Source: an uncultured Lachnospiraceae bacterium (GTDB lineage: Bacteria; Bacillota; Clostridia; Lachnospirales; Lachnospiraceae). From it: a stretch of DNA of 15,689 nt. The position numbers and the translations under genes were made by a program. Within the stretch, counting starts at the first letter, position 1; every line of letters begins with the position of its first letter. Under the pieces are notes generated by a model, which saw only the letters and a program-made list of their open reading frames with translations, was not told the DNA's origin and searched no databases. The stretch lies in the NCBI GenBank assembly GCA_910580005.1, contig CAJTXH010000063.1, positions 1-15,689 of the forward strand, written 5' to 3'. Shown piece by piece: positions 1-6,501 of this stretch.

Positions 1-52
1 ACGAAAAAAACGTGTCAAAAATCCTCGAATTTAATTGACTGTGAATAGTAAC
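1..52 (-). repeat. Dispersed repeat, left-end copy
   Basis: These 52 bases are the exact reverse complement of 15637-15688. The core contains GACTGTGAATAGTAAC and GTGTCAAAAATCC. The same core recurs at 14631-14674 with substitutions. It lies at the very edge of the window, so the element may continue beyond it. The content between the two end copies is housekeeping, so I read this as a multi-copy intergenic repeat that ended the assembly and not as a transposon terminus. Confidence 0.9.
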
Positions 53-152
53 TAATAAAACACTTCCCCATATTAAGAAGCAAAGAAAACCCAAAGATAT
101 ATTATGGCAGGGCTGCGGTTATGGCAGCTTTCTTTTAGGTATAAAAATATAG

Positions 153-896
153 CTATCTGTTTGTCATATATTTCAAGAATGCAACTGCATAGCCAATATT
201 TCCAGAAGATACAGAAATTCCTGCTACCGGGCTTTCCATAAGCCCTCCAAGTTCTTTTGCATATTTATCTGTCCCTGTCAGGTATATCCCATAATTATAC
301 AATGTTGTCCCGTCTGGCTCTGCATCTTTAATCTGTTCACTATTGTATAAACCTTCACTGCTTATATACTGTGAATAATATTTCTGGTCTTCTGGTAAAC
401 CATTATAAAATGACAATTCCTCTGTACTTCCAGGTTCAAGGAAATATCCTGTTTCTGCCCATTTCTGGAACTTTTCTTCTGTTGATATTACAACATCTGC
501 CTGGCTTGTATACAGGAGTGTCTGAAGCTGTATGTCACTTATGGTACTGAAAACATCTACCCTCTCATGTTCTGTGTCAAGATTTAATTCATCTTCTATT
601 ATTTCTGCAAATTTAGCAAAATTTGCATCATCTATTGAATCACCTTCTATTGCAATTGATAAAACTATCTCAGGCTTCGGTGCAGTTATATCACGTACAA
701 AATATATAATACCAACAGTAACAATAACTGCTGCAATGACAAATTTTAAGTAATAATCTGCAAAATACTGTGCCTTTTTTCTGCCTTTAAGGTTTTTAAC
801 ATATTCTGCATATGATTCATCTGTACGTTTTGTATAGATTTCTGATTTGTCGTTTTCCATTTTTTCTTTATCTTCTTTTGAGAAATTTATTGCCAT
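153..896 (-). CDS. Membrane-anchored protein of unknown function
   Basis: This 247-residue protein is not recognised beyond its architecture. Residues 1-48 are hydrophilic and charged, residues about 50-68 form one membrane helix, and the remaining ~180 residues are predicted to lie outside the cell. The outer part begins with a beta strand (PEIVLSIAIEG), contains an LLYTSQADVVIS stretch, and loosely resembles the fold pattern of periplasmic binding proteins. That resemblance is only an inference from pattern. The ATG at 896 was chosen because GGAGG lies six bases before it. A frame open to 944 would overlap the upstream gene and has no better ribosome site. It is the last gene of the pheS-pheT-VanZ-DUF6142 run, 40 bp after the DUF6142 gene, and is probably co-transcribed with it. 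No strong terminator is visible between its stop and the end repeat. Confidence 0.75.
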   Translation of the reverse strand: MAINFSKEDKEKMENDKSEIYTKRTDESYAEYVKNLKGRKKAQYFADYYLKFVIAAVIVTVGIIYFVRDITAPKPEIVLSIAIEGDSIDDANFAKFAEIIEDELNLDTEHERVDVFSTISDIQLQTLLYTSQADVVISTEEKFQKWAETGYFLEPGSTEELSFYNGLPEDQKYYSQYISSEGLYNSEQIKDAEPDGTTLYNYGIYLTGTDKYAKELGGLMESPVAGISVSSGNIGYAVAFLKYMTNR

Positions 897-936
897 TGCA
901 ATCCTCCATTCCTGTACACTGCTTCTTTTATGTTTT

Positions 937-1281
937 TTACACACCTAATATATATAATATCATATAAATTACTATCAGAATACCATTTACTAATGAACCT
1001 ATTGCCGGGAACAGAGGCCTTATATTTTCCTGGTGAAGGCTTATCCATGCCATTACAAAACCTATAATGCTTATAATGAAACAGGAAATCCCTATAAGCC
1101 CAATGCCAGACCCTGCATTGCCGCCGTTCCTGCCTGATATAATACATGCTGCTGCAAATGAAATAAATGAAACGGCTGCAATTACAGAGGAAGCTATCCC
1201 TGAAACGGGATGTCTTTTATCTGTTAAATGGAGTTCCCCACTCTCTTTCTTATGTCCTTTTTTCTTCAATTTAATCCTCAT
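937..1281 (-). CDS. Small membrane protein, DUF6142-like
   Basis: This 114-residue protein has a basic cytoplasmic N-terminus (residues 1-27, rich in Lys/Arg) and three hydrophobic segments at about 28-50, 58-80 and 89-112. The spacing, the TDKRHPVSG lead-in and the Gly/Asn-rich loop GRNGGNAGSGIG fit my memory of DUF6142 proteins, common in Lachnospiraceae. The function of that family is unknown. The start at 1281 (MRIKLKKK) was chosen because family members begin with this kind of basic stretch. The in-frame ATG at 1320 has no ribosome site, and even the chosen ATG has only a weak GCGGAA. It lies 66 bp after the VanZ-family gene and 40 bp before the gene at 153-896, with which it probably forms a transcription unit. 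Confidence 0.75.
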   Translation of the reverse strand: MRIKLKKKGHKKESGELHLTDKRHPVSGIASSVIAAVSFISFAAACIISGRNGGNAGSGIGLIGISCFIISIIGFVMAWISLHQENIRPLFPAIGSLVNGILIVIYMILYILGV

Positions 1282-1347
1282 TTCCGCACTGTCTTTTACG
1301 CATAAGTAACTTTGTACCATACAGCATACAAATGCAAAACCTGCCTT

Positions 1348-1818
1348 CTAATGTTTCTTTTTACCTGTAAATATATGTATAATCCCTATACATATACAAA
1401 ACATTATATACCCAAGTAAACCTCCCAGTGTATTTAATATAACGTCATCTACATCACATGAACCAAGTTTTGAAACAAGCTGTATAAGTTCAATTATAAC
1501 TGAACAAAAAAAACTTAAAAATGTAACTTTAAAAATATTCCTTTGTTTATTAGACAGGATTGGCAGTACAAAGCCAAATGGCATAAAGCAGGCAACATTT
1601 CCAAAAAGGTTAATTATAACATTAAAGCTGCCTATTTCTTTACTGTATTTTATATATCTTTTAATTTCTGTAAATGGTTCTAAATTATAATGGTACGTGT
1701 CTTTTGGAACACGCCCGAACTGCTCACTGAAAAATAAAAAATAAACCATGACAATTAAATATATAATAAATAAAACCCATGAAAAAAACCTGATAATTTT
1801 TTTATGTTTTTTTTTCAC
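1348..1818 (-). CDS. VanZ-family membrane protein
   Basis: This 156-residue membrane protein has the VanZ-family signature: NLEPF at residues 45-49, NLFGN..CFMPFGFVLP around 70-86, ELIQ at 110-113, and CDVDDVILNTLGGLLGY at about 121-137. Hydrophobic helices lie near 10-31, 68-88, 96-117 and 130-150. The namesake, VanZ of Tn1546, gives low-level teicoplanin resistance. Most chromosomal relatives have no known role, and the isolated context here (no van cluster) gives no reason to call it a resistance gene. The start is GTG at 1816-1818 with AAGGGG seven bases upstream. A hairpin with a T-run (1851-1882) separates it from pheT, so it is either transcribed by read-through or from an unseen promoter. 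Confidence 0.88.
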   Translation of the reverse strand: MKKKHKKIIRFFSWVLFIIYLIVMVYFLFFSEQFGRVPKDTYHYNLEPFTEIKRYIKYSKEIGSFNVIINLFGNVACFMPFGFVLPILSNKQRNIFKVTFLSFFCSVIIELIQLVSKLGSCDVDDVILNTLGGLLGYIMFCICIGIIHIFTGKKKH

Positions 1819-1850
1819 AATAATCCCCTTTGCCTCCCGTCTTGTATTAC

Positions 1851-1882
1851 AAAAACTGACAGCACCGGTTTTACCAGCACTG
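1851..1882 (-). terminator. Probable intrinsic terminator after pheT
   Basis: Read on the minus strand, a nine-pair stem with three G-U pairs (arms at 1874-1882 and 1860-1868, five-base loop) is followed by TCAG and five Ts (1851-1855). It lies 47 bp after the pheT stop codon and 33 bp before the VanZ-family start. The wobble pairs make it a moderate terminator, so some read-through is likely. Confidence 0.6.
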
Positions 1883-1928
1883 CCTGTTGTTTATTATATA
1901 CCATTGTTTATTTTTCGTAAAGTAAAAT

Positions 1929-4367
1929 TTATTGACGGAGTACGACTTCTTTTTCAGCAAGTGATGAAATTATTTTATCCATTGCTTTCCCTGCTTCATC
2001 ATCAGTAAGTGTCCTGTCCTGTGCCCTGAATACAATTTTATATGCAAGTGATTTATAGCCTTTAAGAAGCTGTGAGCCCTCATATACATCAAAAAGTTCA
2101 TAAGATTCAAGGATTTTCCCACCCTTTTTCCTGATAACTTCTTCAACTTCACCTGCTGTTACATCTTTCTTCATGCTAAGGCTTATATCACGTGTAACTG
2201 CTGGGAACTTAGGCACACCCTTGTATTTTACGATATAAGAAGGCATTTCCATTATAGTTTTTAAATCAATTACTGCTATATAAACCCTTTCGCCAATTTC
2301 AAAATTTTTCTGCACTACTGGATGGACTTCACCAATATATGCAATTTCCCTTCCATTATAAATTACTTCTGCCTGCCTGCCAGGATGGAAGTAATTCCTG
2401 CCTGCACCTGGTTTATACTCTGCCATTCCATCAAGACCAAGCTTCTTAAGAACAGCCTCAACAACGCCTTTCATTGTAAAGAAATCCCCTTCTCCATACA
2501 TACCAAATGCAAGCATTGTACGCTCATCCGGAAGTTCTGTTAATGGAAGTTCTTTTGGAATATATACATTGGCAATTTCATAAAGGCGTACATTTTTATT
2601 CCTTCTGCTATAATTATTAGCAAGTGAATAAAGCATTCCTCCAAGCGCTGATGTGCGCATTACGCTGTAGTCTTCCCCAAGAGGGTTGCTTATCCGTATG
2701 CTTTTCCTTAGCACATCATCCTCACCAAGGCAAAGTTTATCATAAACTTTAGGGCTTTCAAATGAATATGTCATCCCTTCGCAGAAACCATATGATTCTG
2801 CAACTGTCCTTGCTGTCTTTTCCATTTCCAGCTTGCCTGTAAGCCCTCCTGTTGTTGCTGAACTTTTTGGAAGTGTAACAGGTATTTTATCATAGCCATA
2901 GAAACGTGCAACTTCTTCTGCAAGGTCTGCCATACGCTCTAAATCCTGCCTCCATGTTGGTACAGTGACAGTCTTATTTTCCCTGTCAGTTATTAAATCT
3001 ATTGTTTCAAAATACTGGATCATTTCTTCTTCAGGCAGGTCTGTTCCAAGAAGTGCGTTGATTTTTCCAGCATCATATGGAATTACTACAGGTTCTTTTT
3101 TAACAGGGTAAATATCAACAGCACCCCCCACAACTTCGCCAGCGCCAAGTTCCTCTACAAGCTGGCAGGCACGGTTCATTGCTTCCATTGCATTATTTGG
3201 GTCAAGCCCCTTTTCAAATTTAGCTTGTGCATCAGTACGCATTCCCAGTTTTTTGCCAGAAAGGCGTATATTTGTGCCATTAAATGTTGCTGCCTCAAAA
3301 AGCATTGTTGTAACATTGTCTGTAATCATAGAGTTTTCGCCACCCATAATGCCAGCAATGCCTATTGGCTTTTTGCCATCACAAATCATAAGCATTGTGT
3401 CATCAAGCTCTCTTTCCTGCCCGTCAAGTGTTGTAAACTTCTCCCCTGCTGCAGCTTTCCTTACAATAATCTTACTGTCCTCAATAGTATCAAGGTCATA
3501 AGCATGCATTGGCTGCGCATACTCTTCCATAACATAGTTTGTAATATCAACTATATTGTTAATAGGCCTTATTCCGACAGATGCAAGGCGTCTCTGCATC
3601 CATTCTGGCGAAGGTGCAAGCTTTATATTTTTAACTACCCTTGCTGTATATCTTGGGCATAATTCTGGGTTTTCCACTTCTACTTTTATATAATCATTAA
3701 CATCTTCATTATTGCCTGTTTCCGTAACTACAGGCGGCACAAATTTCTTTCCAAATGTTGCTGCTGCTTCACGTGCAATGCCCAGTACCCCGAAACAGTC
3801 TACACGGTTTGATGTGATTTCATATTCAAATACAACATCATGCAACCCAAGAAGCTCTATTGCATCAGAGCCAACGGCAGCGCTGGCATACTCTGGGTTG
3901 TCACTCAGAATATATATGCCGTCAGGGTCTGCATCAGGGTACATATTGGAATTAGAACCAAGTTCCTCAATAGAGCACATCATCCCATAAGACTCTACAC
4001 CACGCAGTTTTCCCTTTTTAATCTTAAATCCGTCCTCTGATTCACCATCCTTATGTGAACTTGCAACATGTCCGCCTTCAAGGACTACAGGCACTTTCTG
4101 TCCCTCTTTTACATTTGGTGCGCCTGTTACAATCTGTACTTCTGTACCCTCTCCGTCAATCTGTACCTGGCATACAACAAGTTTGTCTGCATCAGGATGT
4201 TTTTCTATTTTATTGATTTTGCCAACTATTATTTTATCAAGGTTTTTGTCAAATTCCTTATACCCTTCAACCTTTGTACCAGATAAAGTCATTGCATCAG
4301 TATATTCCTGTGCGCTGCATGAAAGGTCTGGCACATATGCTTTTATCCATGATAATGATGTATCCAT
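1929..4367 (-). CDS. pheT: Phenylalanyl-tRNA synthetase beta subunit
   Basis: This 812-residue protein matches the normal bacterial PheT length. It pairs with PheS as an alpha2-beta2 enzyme that charges tRNA-Phe in the cytoplasm. Domains seen in order: an N-terminal B1 segment, a tRNA-binding OB-fold around residues 45-155 (KIIVGKINKIEKHPDADKL), the B3/B4 editing domain around 210-390, the B5 domain around 405-475, a catalytic-like core around 480-690, and a C-terminal ferredoxin-fold anticodon-binding domain from about 715 (FPAVTRDISLSM, then FRAQDRTLTDDEA). The ATG at 4367 is preceded by GAGG. It lies 46 bp after pheS and is certainly co-transcribed with it under the T-box. Its immediate 5' flank is a near copy of the pheS 5' flank (27 of 30 bases). 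Confidence 0.98.
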   Translation of the reverse strand: MDTSLSWIKAYVPDLSCSAQEYTDAMTLSGTKVEGYKEFDKNLDKIIVGKINKIEKHPDADKLVVCQVQIDGEGTEVQIVTGAPNVKEGQKVPVVLEGGHVASSHKDGESEDGFKIKKGKLRGVESYGMMCSIEELGSNSNMYPDADPDGIYILSDNPEYASAAVGSDAIELLGLHDVVFEYEITSNRVDCFGVLGIAREAAATFGKKFVPPVVTETGNNEDVNDYIKVEVENPELCPRYTARVVKNIKLAPSPEWMQRRLASVGIRPINNIVDITNYVMEEYAQPMHAYDLDTIEDSKIIVRKAAAGEKFTTLDGQERELDDTMLMICDGKKPIGIAGIMGGENSMITDNVTTMLFEAATFNGTNIRLSGKKLGMRTDAQAKFEKGLDPNNAMEAMNRACQLVEELGAGEVVGGAVDIYPVKKEPVVIPYDAGKINALLGTDLPEEEMIQYFETIDLITDRENKTVTVPTWRQDLERMADLAEEVARFYGYDKIPVTLPKSSATTGGLTGKLEMEKTARTVAESYGFCEGMTYSFESPKVYDKLCLGEDDVLRKSIRISNPLGEDYSVMRTSALGGMLYSLANNYSRRNKNVRLYEIANVYIPKELPLTELPDERTMLAFGMYGEGDFFTMKGVVEAVLKKLGLDGMAEYKPGAGRNYFHPGRQAEVIYNGREIAYIGEVHPVVQKNFEIGERVYIAVIDLKTIMEMPSYIVKYKGVPKFPAVTRDISLSMKKDVTAGEVEEVIRKKGGKILESYELFDVYEGSQLLKGYKSLAYKIVFRAQDRTLTDDEAGKAMDKIISSLAEKEVVLRQ

Positions 4368-4413
4368 TTTTATACCTCATCTTTCTTCATTTTAGATATT
4401 TTTTATACAGGAT

Positions 4414-5433
4414 TTAGAACTGCTTAAGAAAACGTGTGTCATTTTCATATAAAAGCCTCATATCATCAATCTCATACTTAAATAATGCGATACGCTCAAG
4501 CCCTACACCAAATGCAAATCCTGAATATTCTTCCGGGTCTATGCCGCTCATTTCAAGCACATGCGGGTGTACCATGCCACAGCCAAGTATTTCAACCCAG
4601 CCTGAACCTTTGCAGAAACGGCAGCCTTTTCCGCCACATTTAAAACATGAAACATCCACTTCCGCACTAGGTTCTGTAAACTGGAAATGGTGTGGCCTGA
4701 ATTTGATTTTTGTTTCTTCGCCAAAAAGCCTTTTGGCAAATTCCTGAAGTGTGCCTTTAAGGTCTGCAAATGTAATTCCCTTATCTACTACAAGACCCTC
4801 TATCTGGTGGAATGTTGGTGAATGTGTTGCATCCATTTCATCAGAACGGAAAACCCTGCCAGGTGCTATCATCCTTATTGGAAGCTCCCCTTTTTCCATT
4901 TCATGCACCTGCACAGAAGACGTCTGTGTACGCAGAAGTATATCCTGGGTAATATAAAATGTGTCCTGTTCATCCTTTGCTGGATGGTCTGCTGGTATAT
5001 TTAACGCTTCAAAGTTATAGTAATCCTTTTCAATTTCTGGCCCTTCAACTACTTTATATCCCATTCCAATAAATATATTTTCAACCTCTTCAAGTGTTAT
5101 ATTACCTGGATGGCGGTGGCCTTCTGGAATTTTTGTGCCAGGAAGGGTAACATCAATTTTTTCACTTGCAAGTTTTTCTTCAAGAAGCGCTTTCTCAAAC
5201 TCCTTTTTCTTTGCTTCAAGTTTCCCTTCAATCTTTGCCCTTGCCTCATTAACCATCTGCCCTGCCTTTGGCCTGTCTTCTGGCGCAAGGTCTTTCATGG
5301 ATTTAAGCAGGGATGTAAGTTCGCCCTTCTTTCCTAAAAATACAACTTTAAGGTCATTAAGCTTATCAAGCTGTTCAGTTGCATCAATCTGTTCAATGGC
5401 GGTGTCCATGATTTTCTTTAATTTGTCTTTCAT
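4414..5433 (-). CDS. pheS: Phenylalanyl-tRNA synthetase alpha subunit
   Basis: This 339-residue protein is the catalytic class II synthetase subunit and forms the alpha2-beta2 enzyme with PheT. Residues 1-90 form the helical coiled-coil arm that contacts tRNA. The catalytic domain follows, with HRHPGNITLEEVENIF (106-121), LLRTQTSSVQVHEM near 166-179, motif 2 FRSDEMDATHSPTFHQIEG (195-213), FRPHHFQFTEPSAEVDV near 245-261 and motif 3 GVGLERIALF (309-318). A four-cysteine knuckle lies at C263, C266, C271 and C274, a form common in clostridial PheS. The ATG at 5433 is preceded by a GGGG-type ribosome site. The gene follows a phenylalanine T-box leader, so transcription should rise when uncharged tRNA-Phe accumulates. 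Confidence 0.98.
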   Translation of the reverse strand: MKDKLKKIMDTAIEQIDATEQLDKLNDLKVVFLGKKGELTSLLKSMKDLAPEDRPKAGQMVNEARAKIEGKLEAKKKEFEKALLEEKLASEKIDVTLPGTKIPEGHRHPGNITLEEVENIFIGMGYKVVEGPEIEKDYYNFEALNIPADHPAKDEQDTFYITQDILLRTQTSSVQVHEMEKGELPIRMIAPGRVFRSDEMDATHSPTFHQIEGLVVDKGITFADLKGTLQEFAKRLFGEETKIKFRPHHFQFTEPSAEVDVSCFKCGGKGCRFCKGSGWVEILGCGMVHPHVLEMSGIDPEEYSGFAFGVGLERIALFKYEIDDMRLLYENDTRFLKQF

Positions 5434-5503
5434 TTTTATACCCCGTCTTTCTTCATTTTGTGTGCTTTCTTAAAAATAGACAAAACACTAATAAATTTAT
5501 TAA

Positions 5504-5538
5504 AACTAAAAAGTCCCTGCCGTATAAACGGCAGGGAC
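5504..5538 (-). terminator. T-box-controlled terminator of pheST leader
   Basis: On the minus strand an 11-pair perfect hairpin (5513-5538, four-base loop) is followed by a T-run (5508-5512). Its 5' arm directly follows the conserved T-box bases and competes with the antiterminator, as in known T-box leaders. Confidence 0.95.
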
Positions 5539-5825
5539 GTAATTTCCGCGGTACCACCCTGTTTCTTATGGAATGCTATTGTAATTCCTGTTAAGCAGGA
5601 CTTGCCTCCATAAACCCTTATTATGCATATAACGCCTGCAAAACGCCACTCCTTACACAATAAACAAGGGGTTATATATTCCCATGCCTTGTTACCTTCA
5701 GGAACGAAGCTCCCATGTGAAAACCAGGTATACATATCCATAAGGACACTTGCAGCCGGTGGCATCCTCTCTCTAAAAAGATATATTGTATTCCTGTCAG
5801 GCATAAATGCCTGCATGTTCATAGC
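5504..5825 (-). promoter_or_regulatory. Phenylalanine T-box leader of pheST
   Basis: The minus strand carries the canonical T-box sequence AGGGTGGTACCGCGG at 5546-5560, just before the terminator hairpin. Upstream, the AGAGAGGATGCCACCGGCTGC stretch resembles the Stem I elements of T-boxes, and CAGGAA/TTCCTG can close the base of Stem I. A TTC followed by A lies at 5719-5721 in the expected place for the specifier codon, which fits phenylalanine and the genes downstream. An AACAAGG/CCTTGTT helix lies between Stem I and the antiterminator. The 5' limit is approximate. An open frame running through this region is not taken as a gene. Confidence 0.95.
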
Positions 5826-5839
5826 CTTTAACAGAGAAT

Positions 5840-5868
5840 ATTCTAGCACATAAAACGCAAAGATGCAA
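5840..5868 (-). promoter_or_regulatory. Sigma-A-type promoter of pheST
   Basis: On the minus strand TTGCAT (5863-5868) and TAGAAT (5840-5845) are separated by exactly 17 bases, and TGC precedes the -10 box (extended -10). Transcription would begin near 5833, just ahead of the T-box Stem I. The outer arm of the palindromic element begins only three bases upstream of the -35 box. Confidence 0.75.
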
Positions 5869-5917
5869 TATATAATTTCCAGTTATCTTTTACTGGCAAA
5901 CGGACGCAGAGTTTCCA

Positions 5918-6084
5918 GTGTCCAGGCTAAATTATTCTCTTCCAGGGCACGCTTTCGCTACAATAACCCACGCAACGGCACATAAAGCCCCTTGTGCCAA
6001 AAAAACTTACGTTTTTTAACACAAGGGGCTTAAATGCCGGCGGGGTTAAAGTGCACCTGTCATAGAATAATTTAGCCTGGACAC
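5918..6084 (-). ncRNA. Candidate structured RNA core, copy A
   Basis: Read on the minus strand the core folds into a 21-bp closing helix, then CAGG(U)GCAC/GUGCCCUG with a bulged U, ACCC/GGGU, CGGCA/UGCCG, a long apical hairpin (12 pairs, then seven pairs and a UUAC loop), and a GC-GAAA-GC mini-hairpin on the 3' side. Copy B keeps every one of these helices while changing bases. The minus strand is taken as sense because GAAA here and GGAA in copy B are both GNRA loops, whereas the other strand would give two unremarkable loops. No known RNA family is recognised, and transcription is not shown. Confidence 0.55.
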
Positions 6085-6291
6085 GAAACCTGCTGTCTTA
6101 TGGCAAAACTGATAATATAACTGGAAATTATATTGTCTGGCAGGATAACAGACGGACGCAGGGATACAGGAACGCCGTTTATCTCCACTTGCTGCTATAT
6201 ATCCCAGTATTTCCCGTTTGTCTGAATAATTTAGCACACAATAAAATTTCCAGTTACAATTCCGGGCTTGCCAGAAGACAGCAGGTTTAAC

Positions 6292-6433
6292 ATGTCCAGG
6301 CTGGATTATTCCATGACAGATGCACTTTAGCCCCGTCCGGCGTTTAAATCTGGTTTTTTCAGATTTTATGCGCCGCTGCGTGGGCTGATGTAGCGGAAGC
6401 GTGCTCTGGAATGGAATAATCCAGCCTGGACAT
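6292..6433 (+). ncRNA. Candidate structured RNA core, copy B
   Basis: This is a diverged copy of the core at 5918-6084, in opposite orientation. Helices on the plus strand: a 22-bp closing stem (6292-6313 with 6412-6433), CAGA/TCTG and GCAC/GTGC around a bulged T (6317-6325 with 6401-6408), GCCC/GGGC (6330-6333 with 6382-6385), CGGCG/CGCCG (6338-6342 with 6371-6375), an apical AAATCTG/CAGATTT hairpin (6346-6352 with 6360-6366), and GC-GGAA-GC (6393-6400). The apical hairpin differs completely from copy A in length and sequence but is still a hairpin. No promoter was identified. Confidence 0.55.
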
Positions 6434-6501
6434 AGAAAACCTGCGTCCGTTTTTACACAAACGCAGGATAATTGGAATTTTTATAAAACGGAGATGTCCA
6501 G

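Larger units (their letters stand above)
5871..6485. repeat. Inverted pair of palindromic elements plus remnant
   Basis: The whole gene-free stretch between htrA and the pheST promoter is built from one repeat family. Copy A (5871-6132) is bounded by a perfect 16-bp inverted repeat (5871-5886 with 6117-6132) and contains a perfect 21-bp inner inverted repeat. Copy B (6242-6485, opposite orientation) has an outer repeat matching at 13 of 15 positions and a perfect 22-bp inner repeat. Between outer and inner repeats, both copies carry CGGACGCAG on one flank and AAACCTGCTGTCTT on the other. The spacer 6133-6241 holds further fragments (CGGACGCAG at 6153, GAATAATTTAGC at 6224). No protein-coding gene is supported here. 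Confidence 0.9.

Noticed and set aside
1348..1818. Teicoplanin resistance gene
   Set aside because: Only the VanZ family is supported. No other van gene is nearby, and most chromosomal relatives have no shown resistance role.
5436..5849. Open frame of 137 codons on the minus strand ahead of pheS
   Set aside because: It runs through the T-box leader, including specifier, antiterminator and terminator, and resembles no protein family. Structured leaders often stay open by chance.
6046..6237. Small minus-strand open frame between htrA and pheS
   Set aside because: It overlaps the covarying palindromic element. No ribosome site or protein pattern supports it.
6385..6400. Hammerhead ribozyme core (CTGATG followed by a GNAA-like loop) in copy B
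   Set aside because: Copy A has TTATTG at the same place, and the GAAA strand and cleavage-site helices of a hammerhead are absent.
5871..6485. CRISPR array in the repeat-rich intergenic region
   Set aside because: The repeats are inverted and diverged, with no regular short repeat-spacer pattern and no cas genes.
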